DNA of 42,713 nucleotides from Dicyema japonicum (Eukaryota > Dicyemida > Rhombozoa > Dicyemidae), in contig RDEW01000003.1 in assembly GCA_011109175.1 (NCBI GenBank), forward strand, positions 1,825,523 through 1,868,235, read 5' to 3'. Under the pieces are notes generated by a model that worked only from the letters and a program-made list of their open reading frames with translations, was not told where the DNA came from and made no database searches. Below, piece after piece: positions 32,841 to 41,935 of this stretch. Positions within the stretch are counted from its first letter, which is position 1. Each line of letters starts with the position of its first letter. The position numbers were made by a program, and so were the translations under genes.

Positions 32841-32899
32841 GAACAAACACGTGGCATTGACAAACAACATCTACAAATACTATTAAAAAATAATTCTTG

Positions 32900-33660
32900 A
32901 TGTCCTCATTGAATGGACATCGGCCTCGCATCCCAAGCGAATACCGACGCCTACTTAAGGTGGGTTCAAGAATTTTGTGACGAGTGGAATAGAATGTCTG
33001 AAGGCAAATTTAGCAGCCAGTCTTCTGAAGACAAGCCCGACCGCAACTGGTCGTACTCTGCCTCTTTTCTTATCAAAGGCTATCAAAGTGGTGGAGAACT
33101 TCGGGAAGAACTCTAGACATGATCTGGTTCATATGTGAAGTAATTGAATTCGTAATACGAAGTCCCTGGTCTCCAACGGACAAAGATGTTAGATCCTTCA
33201 GGTAGCCAGGTCTCATTCGGTCGAGCCCGCCATTGCTACTAGGGGCAAAATTCCGTATTGCGAGAACTTCATCGTTGGATGCAATCAAGGGACTCACTCC
33301 GGATAGGGGAGCGCCTTAGCGTAGGTTCTGGGATGGCAGTGGATGCTTGTTCAGTAAAAATATTGTAGGCGTCTGGAGTCGGTTTTCGTGGTCAACTCGA
33401 GGAAAGTGCCCTGATGGCTGCGCGGGTGCCACCTTCAATTAACTTCGACCGGACAGTTCTTTTGAGACGGAGCACTTCGACTTCCTCGTTCTGACCACAT
33501 GTCTCCCTCGTACGGTTAGAAGCCATGGGACAACTGGGGATGTGGATATTTTCCAAAAAAGAACGAATGTTGGTCCTCATAATGGTAGTGAGAGACTCCT
33601 TTTCGTTACCATTCCGATCAAGTCCCAGTGCAGAAGGCGCAAAACTGTTTATTTAACTAT
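32900..33660 (-). mobile_element. Family F retroelement, RT N-terminal fragment
   Basis: Minus strand: TVRSKLIEGGTRAAIRALSS (about 33460-33400), then GVSPL and ASNDEVLAIRNFAPSSNGGL-DRMRPGYLKDLTSL (33280-33170). The sequence S-GG-DG-RP-LKDL is the RT entry motif of family F-type elements. The palm is missing. A plus-strand frame at 32913-33116 (AYLRWVQEFCDEWNRM) overlaps its end and is unassigned. Confidence 0.6.
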
Positions 33661-33894
33661 ACTGCAGTTTTGCGCAGTTTTGAGTGAGCTATTGAAACTC
33701 TGAGATAAATTTTAATAAAAATAATGTTATAAATTACATAAATTCATCTTTCAATAGTCTGCTTCCGAAGAGATGTCGAGAAGTAATTCACCATTTTCCA
33801 CTTTCATAGCACGTCCTACATCACTTCATTCTTCGCCGGAAAAGTTTTTTTTATAATGGTAATCTTCACCAGTGGAATTGGATAGGGAGAAGGT
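33661..33894. other. Intergenic, nothing seen
   Basis: No frame, repeat or RNA gene recognised. Confidence 0.4.
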
Positions 33895-36660
33895 AGGAAG
33901 GTCTCATTACGGTGAACGCCCGATCCTTAAAAAGAAGGCGTTGAGATTGTGCATATGTTATCCACCGATCCCGTTGATATACTAATTGTTAATGAAACGA
34001 AGTTAAAGAGTGAGGATAATTTTCGACTTGAGGGATATTGTTCTCTTGATATTAAATGGAAGTCTGGCTCGGTAGGAGGAACTGGTAGATATTTGTTATA
34101 CAGACTAAATCTAATGGTTCGTAACCTGAAGATCATATCCCAAGAATTGTGTGAGTTTGTTTCTCTGAAAGTACGAGTGGAAAATATGTGGATGAAAATT
34201 GGAGGAATGTTTTCTAAAAAATTATCTTCGTATTCTTAATTTATCGAGAATTATTTTCATGATGAAATGCACCGTTCTTGATCCTTTTGGGAGACTTAAA
34301 CTCCAAAGATACCTCGTTTGGTTGTCTGGAGACGAATAGATACGGTCTTGTTTCAAAAGATATGTCTGTGTCTTCCGGGTTTTCTGTTGTGATGTCCTCG
34401 ACCCCGATGACTATTCTCCAAGTGGCTGGGATTCTTTGGGAATGGCGTTAATATCGGAATCTGTTCATCAATTTTTGAAACAACCGAATACGCTTGGTGA
34501 TATTGGTAGTGATCATCTACCAATCCTTTATAAACTCAACCTAGCTCCTTTAGAGGTCAAGCCTGCTCTAGTACGCTATGATCTGACAAGTATAAACTGG
34601 GGCCATTACCGAAAAAGCATTGCTATATATTTGGAAACTCGTTCATGAGATCTCCTAAAGTCGGACACGACTAAATTGGACAACACAACATATATATTTG
34701 GAACGTTTTGGGAATTTTTGTAATCCGGAGTCTTCCAAGTTGGATCTTGAGAGTTCGAGTGACTCTCTAATTGTTTTTTTAAATCCTACCTCGAAACATA
34801 TGCGAATAAAGTTTATTCAGTTAACAAGAATTCTCCATTGACACCAAAAAATGTTATAGTCCTTTTGAAAAGGAAACAATCCTTGAAAAACAAATTACGT
34901 CGATGTCCTGATCCTCATGACCGTAGGCTCATGGAGATAGAAATTATGATGATCACGCAAGAAATACACAGATTAGAAAAAGTTAAGAAAAATAATTTTT
35001 GGATAGCTCAGTGCAGCAAATTGTATCGAAAAAACCCAAACTTTTGGAAAGTCTATAATAAAGTAACCGGACGTACATCCAGAAAAGAAATTCCACTGTT
35101 GCAATGTCATGATGGGTCTCCTGTATCTTTAGAAGAAATTCCTAACCTGTTTGGGGATGAACTTTCGGAAATACAACAGGTTAACCCTGATGAGCGACTG
35201 TCTTCTTTGGCCCTCAGTTCTCTAAAAGAAAAGTTGTAAAAAGTAGTTAGTTCTTTACCCCTGCGTTACTGCCCTATAAATACTGGGGAAGTTGAAAATG
35301 CGGTAAAATGAACTAAAGACAATGTTCCTTTAAAGGACAATATCGCTATTCGTTTATTCAAGGAAGCACTCAAGGTACTTTATGAATATCTGGAATGTCT
35401 CTATAGGTGCAGTATCAGGTTGGGTCACATACCTTCGCATGATGATACGTAATTCTGGGAAACCTGGGTACTTAACAACCAGTTATAGGCCATAAGCCTT
35501 ATTCCAACGATCTCAAGAGTTATGGAAAAAATTGTTTTCAACAGACTTTCTGAAAATATAGAACGTAATGATATACTAAAGGAACATCAGTTGGGTTTTC
35601 GATAAGATCGGTCTTGTGGAGATTGTACAGTGTTAACGCATCAATTGTGAAGGCTTTGGAAACTAAAGGGTGTTTGACCGCAGTCTGCCTTGATATATAC
35701 GAAGCTTTCGATAGTGTGTGGCATCTTGGTCTTTTTATTTGTCTTGCGAAATGTGGTATTTAAAAGGAACTCTACTTTTGGATACAAAGTTTGCTCTCGG
35801 ATAGACGGTCAATTGTTAATTTTTTAAACTATTAATCTCGTGAAATTTGGTTGAGAAGAGGTGTACTTTGGGTTCAGTGCTCAGTCCTCTATTATTTAAC
35901 ATTGTAATGATTGAATTGCCTTCTCCAGAAAACCCACGTACATAAATTTTGATATACGCTAATGACGTCAAAATTTATGATGTTTCTTTAAACCCTTTGG
36001 TATCTGAGAAACGTTTAAAAACGTACATGGACCAGATTGAAAAGTGGTGTAATGAAAACTTCCTTTCGGTGGCACGTGAGAAGTCTGGTATGCTGAGGAT
36101 AACTGGAAGCAGGAGGATGGCTAACCTAAGAGCTTGTTAAAAGACATACCTCGGAAGAAGACTATGAAATTCCTTGGCCTCCTAATTGACGAGGGAGGTA
36201 ATTTTATGGAACATGCTAAAATACGAAAGAAAAAAGCTACGAACGCTCTTTACTGAGTTAGAAAATTAAAGATCGAGCCGGAGATATTTGTTTATGTCTT
36301 CAACACTGCGATACTACCTGCAATGTTATACGGTTTAGAAGGATGGTACGATTCGAAAAAGATAGACTCTATCCTCAAGAAATTTGAGAAAACGCGAAAT
36401 TTTGCTCTAAAGCTTGCTTACGGGATAAGTCCTCGTATGCCAATTCCCCATTGTTAGAAGGAAAAATGTGCAAGGTTGCCGGAACTATCGAAAATCTTAT
36501 TCGAGGTTTCAAAAATCGCACTAAAGTATCTGGCACATATCTTCAGAGATGACCCTGTGTTTACGGATTTTTTTGGGGAGACTGTCGGGGTAGAAGTCGG
36601 TTGGCATGCCCTACCATTTCTTATTACTTCGTCCATCACGTAATTTACATTGCTTTTTCC
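33895..36660 (+). mobile_element. Family C LINE, nearly full length (EN plus RT), decayed
   Basis: Plus-strand order: endonuclease start (NARSLKKKALRLC about 33916; DPVDILIVNETKLKSEDNFR about 33960-34020), GDLNSKDTSFGCLETNRYG about 34290-34345, SDHLPILYKLNLAP about 34510, a long open linker (34838-35239, coiled-coil-like LEKVKKNNFWIAQCSKLYRK), RT pieces SLIPTISRVMEKIVFNRLSE about 35490-35550 and HQLGFR, LIYANDVKIYDVSLNP (motif C, Y-A-N-D not YADD, about 35950), then FLGLLIDEGGNFMEHAKIRK, AILPAMLYGLEGWYDSKK and LKKFEKTRNFALKLAYGIS (36160-36430). At about 2.7 kb it is the most complete LINE in the window, but many stops make it inactive. Confidence 0.8.
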
Positions 36661-37130
36661 TTATAATAACTTACCTTACCCTTTTCGGAAGCCACTTTGA
36701 TAAGCCGACATGTACAAGTCTAGGCGTCTCTCCATTCTTTGAAGCATAATATAGTATCTTCCGCAATGTGTTGGTTAAGACCACTGGTCTTAGGTTCTCA
36801 ACTTTTCCCGATTTTGTACTGGTATCAATAGTCCTTTTCCAAGTTGAAAGGTGGCTCCTTTACTGTACGTTTCGTTAAGAATCCAGGCAATTATCTTGTA
36901 TAGTTTTTGCGTTCCATATTTTGATCCCCAGAGAGAAAGATTAACTTAAACTTTCCGTGTTGTTCCTCAAACTCCTTCGTTATTTTTGTCTCTTAAAGAC
37001 ATCCGATTGATTTCTTAAATTTTGAAAGGTCTTCACAAAGTTCTTTTCTTTTCCATGCACTAGAGAGTCCTCTGACAATGAGCGTTAAAGAAGTCCTTTA
37101 GATTGCAATTTTTGTGTCTTTCAGACATAA
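36650..37130 (-). mobile_element. Family B-like LINE fragment (RT N-terminus)
   Basis: Minus strand: LGIKIWNAKTI, then in two frames FQLGKGLLIPVQNREK (about 36860-36810), LRPVVLTNTLRKILYYASKN (about 36790-36730) and SAYQSGFRKGK (about 36705-36670). The pattern LRPV-LLNT-RK and QSGFRKGR is the RT entry seen in family B (compare SGFREGRSTADAV at 31400). Confidence 0.6.
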
Positions 37131-37322
37131 CTTTAAAAGAGGGACGTCACCACATCAACCGCAGCGGGTAGAACTTTGGTTTTTTATATATTTTATAATA
37201 TAGAACTTTGGTTTGCCAATGAAAATTTAATTTATATTGGCATAAAATAATTATTAAAAATATAAAATAAATAAAATACTGAATTTTTAAATTTAAACTG
37301 TTTTTGTCTTTGTGGTTCTTTC
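37131..37322. other. Upstream region of the RAP1 homolog
   Basis: Short AT-rich region before the ATG at 37323; an inexact ~20-bp repeat (TATAGAACTTTGGTTT-like) occurs near 37170-37210. Presumably holds the promoter; no motif recognised. Confidence 0.35.
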
Positions 37323-38345
37323 ATGGATTTTCCTAATCCTGAATATATAAACGAGGTGTTATTCGTAGTTAATGGAATTCCGATGAAATTTTCTATAAAA
37401 CGTCGTTTTAAAAAGGCCAACCTGAGGGCGGTAATAGAGGGGCACGGCGGAGAACTGACATCCAAAAAGACTGGCGACTCAATCAGGTGATATTTTAAAA
37501 AATACAAAGCCTTTGTCTTTCCAACGAAACCTGTGAAAAAAACGCAGTTTCCGTGAACTACATAACTGAGTGTATAACAGACAACAAAATATTACCCGTC
37601 GATGAATTTTTGTATTCAAACATACGCAAGATAACCAACGCCAATTCAGCCAGTGAGAACATGGAATCCACGTGCAGGGGGTATTTTTTGAACTCATATT
37701 AGTCGCATAAAGTACTGTTTTTCTGACGACATGAAAATAATATTGCACATCTACCAAAATAAACTTCTCGAAGAAGTGAAGGGATTCAGAATATGGAAGA
37801 TGATGTCGGTGCAGAAGGTCCAATTTATTTGAACCCAGATTACCTCCCATTCCAGTCAATCCATGAGAGACCGGTTCCTGAAGAAAATCTTGCCGCGGAT
37901 ACATTCATACAATATCCCAACAGATTGGCGAATATATTTTTCTCCCACGAACCGCCGATCTCAGTCTCTTGTTGAAACTAGTCCCAGCTCAGTCCCAACT
38001 TTTGTGATGTCGGATGGCGACGAATGTTGGATCATTTAATGATTCCCTAGTCTATAGCGCCGTGTTCTCTGGAGATGAGTCAGATTTTACAGCAGAGTCG
38101 TCAATTCATACATTGAATAATCCTGAAGAGGCTGACTTAATTCAAAGCAGTCTATTTATCAAGGAAGATGGTAGTAAAGAATTGGACAGAATACGGGGGA
38201 ATGTTGAGGTTATTTGGAATAATGAGTGTAGATTCTTTCTCGGTACTTTAGTATTACTGAGGAAAGTGTTATGAATGCACTTATTTGTGAAAATGGAGAT
38301 TTTTTAAAAACTTTTCAATTTTTGCTTGCAAATAAATTAATTTGA
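37323..38345 (+). CDS. TERF2IP: RAP1/TERF2IP homolog (BRCT, Myb, RCT domains), six exons, intact
   Basis: RAP1 binds shelterin component TRF2 in animals and protects chromosome ends. The start is ATG 37323 (MDFPNPEYINEVLFVVNG) and the stop TGA 38343-38345. Five GT-AG introns (37487-37509, 23 nt; 37681-37702, 22; 37818-37838, 21; 38026-38050, 25; 38226-38251, 26) leave exactly 301 aa. BRCT domain about residues 8-95: VVNGIPMKFSIKRRFK, GHGGELTSKK, NYITECITDNKILPVDEF. Myb-like domain about 112-175: FSDDMKIILHIYQ, KGFRIWKMM, ITSHSSQSMRDRFLKKILP (as in RAP1 HSWQSLKDRYLKHL). An acidic linker follows (SGDESDFTAESS). The C-terminus, VMNALICENGDFLKTFQFLL, fits the RAP1 C-terminal (TRF2-binding) helical domain. 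Shorter than human (399 aa). The last intron was chosen to reach this frame and is the least certain. Confidence 0.9.
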
Positions 38346-38811
38346 TTAAAAATTGACGTGCTGTTGGCGAAGTCAGGCCTGTTGGGAGTCTATTCCGAAG
38401 ACTTGCTTCAAGAATTTCGTGCGGCGTGTCATCGATGATCTGTCTTCCGAATCGAAACCTGCACAACTCGGAGTGGACGTCCGCGGCGGGTGCGAATCGG
38501 CCAATTGTTGGTATTTGGACGATGTTCGGACGATGCTTTGATCGAGTCGGTTGTGATAAGTCTTGAATACTTCTTCCCATTCTTAACAGTTATGGACTCG
38601 AGATTTATGCGACTCAACCTGAAATTTGTAATCTGGGACTCTCGCAAGATGAATTTTTTAAATCACAATGAGGATCATCTCTTCTTTCCCGATACTGTTA
38701 TTACCGACGTGGAACACCTTATTGTATTGTGCTCCCCCATTTCATGGGTGTTATCTCTCATATTCTTAATAAAAAGCTTTCGGAGATTAGTCAGTCACAG
38801 TTTTATTTATT
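38346..38811. other. Unassigned sequence with overlapping frames
   Basis: Plus (38490-38825) and minus (38580-38281, 38647-38429) frames overlap. Plus-strand TVITDVEHLIVLCSP resembles the zinc-binding C-terminus of some LINEs (T-EHLL-C); the minus frames are Arg/Ser rich. None can be assigned with confidence. Confidence 0.25.
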
Positions 38812-39520
38812 TTTATTTATTTTAATAACCCCGGGAACACCGAGAAAGAAAGACAAAAGATTCAAACAGTTAGGTGATCTCAGTCCTCGCAATCACTTGT
38901 GCCATTCGACGTCTGTGATCTTCCATCGTCCCCACTACTTTCCGGAAGAGCCTTCTCTTGGTCTTGCAGAGGAATCCGATCGGGGAGGGAAATTTCTTAT
39001 CCAATCGGTTTTCTATTGCCATGGAAAGGATCAGGCGAAGCGGATTTCCATCTTCCTCACAGACACTAAGAAATCCGGAGCCACGACTACGGATTTTAGC
39101 TTCCATGAGTAGTGGGTCGACTGTTGATCCATTACGTGGGCAAAGCATACTGATTGTTTTCCGGTATATCGAGTTGATTCTTTGGACCATAGACTCCGAT
39201 AGCCCGAATCTCCATGCAACGGAGGCATACTCAATGGCAGGCGCGATTGTTTGTTGGTAGAGGGTAGAAACGGAAAAGTCCATGTTCCTCGTGGTCTTCC
39301 GAACAAGGGCGCGTATAACGTTAACTTTCTGGAGGCCCCTGGTAATCATGTCTGTTGCGTGGGAGTTGAAATTGAGAAAACTGTCGTACTTGACTCCAAG
39401 GACAGTGGGGGACCTTGTCACTGGAATCCGAGTGGGACAAAAATACTCGGTTCATCCTTGGAACTGATCATTATCCTTGTAATTCTGGTATACGTGATAC
39501 ATACCTTACTGTTCGTCTGC
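38812..39520 (-). mobile_element. Family A-related LINE, 3' fragment with open C-terminal frame
   Basis: A 183-aa open minus-strand frame (39421-38870): VLGVKYDSFLNFNSHATDMI, ALVRKTTRNMDFS, IEYASVAWRFGLSESMVQRI, and the terminus RRRMAQVIARTEIT. The layout matches the family A C-terminus but is divergent, so it is a different subfamily. The 3' UTR ends in a TTTATTTATTTT-rich tail at about 38812. 5'-truncated at about 39520. Confidence 0.7.
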
Positions 39521-39806
39521 TGAGAATGTTGAATCTGTCTTTTAGATTCTCTAGCTATTCAACACGGTTTTGACTGTATCCTTGGCCTTTTTCTACTTTA
39601 GAAAGGTTAACTCAATTAGTAAATTATCACAATCACTGCTAGAAAATAATTTCTCTTATATTCGTTGAAGGGTTTGTCATGATCCGCATCTGGGTTCTGT
39701 ACAGAACCAAATACACTTGACGGATCTATGGGAGCATCAATTCATTGCTATGCAGTTCTTGTTAGCCACAGGTCTCTTTCAGTCCAAAAGATAACAAATC
39801 ATGGTA

Positions 39807-39827
39807 AATAAATAAATAAACCAAGAC
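39807..39827 (-). mobile_element. 21-bp LINE-tail insertion with 16-bp target duplication
   Basis: ATAACAAATCATGGTA occurs at 39791-39806 and again, perfectly, at 39828-39843. Between them lie 21 bp: AATAAATAAATA followed by AACCAAGAC. The second part equals the extreme 3' end of family A in the same orientation (AACCAAGAAT at 1833), and the first resembles its simple-repeat tail. Confidence 0.7.
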
Positions 39828-39843
39828 ATAACAAATCATGGTA

Positions 39844-40062
39844 GCTGATGAGAGACAGTGGACATTGCCCAGTCGATGAACTTATTCAAGAGATGTAAAT
39901 ACCATAAAAATAATTTGAACAAAAAAATCAAAAAACTATTTTTTTAAATTAATAATATTTTGACGGAGCTCTCCAATCTCTCTTCCTTTATTTCTTTGTA
40001 CTCTGAAAATTCCTCTGTAATAAAAACTCACATCAAAACCAATTAAATTCAGACTCACCGTC
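39844..40062 (-). other. Short flank and 3' part of a possible minus-strand gene
   Basis: AT-rich from 39890. The minus frame from the duplicated unit continues to a stop at 39936-39938 (see next entry). Confidence 0.25.
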
Positions 40063-40277
40063 TGATTAATCTCCAGCATTTTAGAAAGGTTATTTATGTA
40101 CCCAAAAATAACCTCAAAGTTGGGAATCGACACCTTATCATACATATTGTGTTTGGATGTCTGATTAATCTCCAGCATTTTAGAGAGGTTATTTATGTAC
40201 CCAAAAATAACCTCAAAGTTGGGAATCGACACCTTATCATACATATTGTGTTTGGATAGCAAATTGACATCATCCAA
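39936..40277 (-). CDS. Possible small gene with a 99-bp in-frame tandem duplication; perhaps KxDL-like
   Basis: A 113-codon minus-strand frame contains a 33-residue unit twice in tandem (KHNMYDKVSIPNFEVIFG... and YINNLSKMLEINQT), then GIFRVQRNKGREIGELRQ. DDVNLLSKHNMYDK and YINNLS recall the KxDL (BORC/BLOC-1) family pattern DVN...Q-NM-D-R and N-LS, and IFR-R-KG recalls its end, but the match is weak and an upstream in-frame TGA blocks extension. A GT...AG segment of 44 nt (40010-40053) might be an intron. Could be a spurious frame. Confidence 0.25.
   Translation of the reverse strand: MDDVNLLSKHNMYDKVSIPNFEVIFGYINNLSKMLEINQTSKHNMYDKVSIPNFEVIFGYINNLSKMLEINQTVSLNLIGFDVSFYYRGIFRVQRNKGREIGELRQNIINLKK
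40063..40260. repeat. Two 99-bp tandem copies, nearly identical
   Basis: 40063-40161 and 40162-40260 differ by only one or two bases. The unit length is a multiple of three. No N is present, so unlike the repeats at 7226 and 20077 this may be a real, recent duplication, although an assembly error is possible. Confidence 0.85.
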
Positions 40278-40374
40278 ATCAATTCACGAGTTTGCTGATT
40301 TATAGAGTCTTAACATGGTTCTAACCTTTGTATTACCTCCTGGTGTTCTTCTTGTATGTCAGGACGCTCAGACT

Positions 40375-41039
40375 ATGAGTAAAATTAGTCACCAGGTAGT
40401 AAAGTAGACGTATTTCAAGTCACTTCCAGTATCCTCCGCTACCTCAAGACAATAAGAGTCGATTTCATTAAATCTACCAAATCAAACAGAATGTTAACAA
40501 ATTTGCATATTTTACCGAATTTAGCGTCTGCTTGCTCGAAATCTGAGTTAGAGAATTATTCGTTATCTAAAATAGACAAAGCTAACAAACCATGCATGTT
40601 TTCGTTTTCAAATTTGCATATTTTACATAATTTAGCATCTGCTTGCTCGAAATCTGAGTTGGAGNCATTGTCCACGGAATCTTTAAAGGAAACTATTTTC
40701 TTTTTGAATGATAAGGTTGATTAGTTTGGTAGAGATCCCAGCGTCTGAAGTTGAACGAGAGGTTGGAAGGTCTGCGTGAAAATCGAGTTTTGGTAGACAA
40801 GAATGAGAAAGACAGAGTCTGTGTTACATTGAGTTTTAGCTTGTGGGAGAAAAGATGATGATCTTACGACTGTTGAAGGAACGGAGGAAATTGGTAAGGT
40901 TTAGTGTAACGTAAAGTGCAATGAAATTGTCGATTGTATTGCTGATAATTGTCCAGATTGCTCATCAAGGAAACAGTTTAGGGTTACAATAATTAGTTTA
41001 TTTTAGGAGGATGTTGGCATTGAAGAAGATGAGGTTTGA
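40375..41039 (+). CDS. Candidate small coiled-coil protein gene with short introns, function unknown
   Basis: From ATG 40375 (MSKISHQ) an open chain is obtained by removing GT-AG segments 40396-40419, 40429-40448, 40716-40741, 40821-40839, 40899-40916 and 40983-41006 (18-26 nt), ending at TGA 41037-41039; the total, counting one N at 40664, is divisible by three (about 177 codons). Features: a repeated NLHIL-NLASACSKSELE block (40500-40552 and 40612-40662), a Leu-heptad segment (SLKETIFFLNDK joined to RLKLNERLEGLREN), an acidic Cys-containing tail (CNEIVDCIADNCPDCSSRKQ) and the end REDVGIEEDEV. The 9-nt second exon is suspicious; a single 53-nt intron (40396-40448) is an alternative. I do not recognise a family. 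Confidence 0.45.
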
Positions 41040-41935
41040 TATTTGTTTCTGTGATTTAAATTTTGTTTTTATAAACTTGTTAATATAATATTATCAACCG
41101 ATAGGTTAGCTTACTGGTGATGTACCTGATTGCACAAAGTACCCACGTGTATAGTGATAGTTAATGATTCTAGGATTGTCAAAATAGCAACTTTGTTAAA
41201 CCAAATATCCCTCTGAAACTTGTAATATACAAAATTCGAAAGCTTATGGAATTCGCAATGATCCTATTGTGCGACTAACAGGATAAAAAGAAGGATAGTA
41301 GTTAGTGCCGTCCTATTGGATTTCCAAGCTGCTATTTATTTGGTCAAATAATGAATTAGTAATTATTTTTAATGTAATCATCATTTAGTAAATGGTCCAA
41401 TTTTGAAAATTTGTTAAGTTCGCCAAAACATTTATTAGTTATTGTCCTATGTCATCAGAACCCTGGTCTTGAAATCATTAACAATCTCTAAATTTGGCTT
41501 CAAGAAAACAAAATAGAGTAGATAAGCCCAATAGTGGCTAAATGCTAAAGTGAAGTATTGAAATACACAGTTTCTTGAAAGCAAAATTATTGCGATCTAT
41601 CGCAAAATCCCTTAGCACATTGTATCTGACAGACAATCGACGAGTTAGCCGCAGAAGACAATGGACGATAAGATATTAAAAATATTTTATTGGGATAAGA
41701 AATTCTACCAATACAGCCCCGTGCAAATGTTACCGCCAGAATCAAGTAATTCATAAGATAAGCAAAAATGTTACTTTTATTTGATAATTTTTATTATTTT
41801 AAAAAGCAAATATGCTTTTTAAATTTTAGCCAAACTAATCAATTTTTTATTTTTTTATTTCATCCCTTAAAAATCGCATTTATCCACTTTTTATTTTTTT
41901 AATGAAAATTAAGCCGTGCATATGTTACCTAAAGG
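41040..41935. other. AT-rich stretch without genes
   Basis: No supported frame. Two similar short sequences in the same direction, GCCCCGTGCAAATGTTACC (about 41716) and GCCGTGCATATGTTACC (about 41912), lie about 196 bp apart; they may be remains of a transposon end, but no inverted partner was seen. Confidence 0.35.

Noticed and set aside
37232-37904. Minus-strand frames of 91 and 141 aa as genes
   Set aside because: They lie antisense to the RAP1 homolog, which has three recognisable domains on the plus strand.
38958-39523. Plus-strand frames of about 90-100 aa
   Set aside because: Antisense to the open family A-related C-terminal frame.
41716-41930. Short repeats as transposon TIRs
   Set aside because: They are in direct, not inverted, orientation, and no target duplication is visible.
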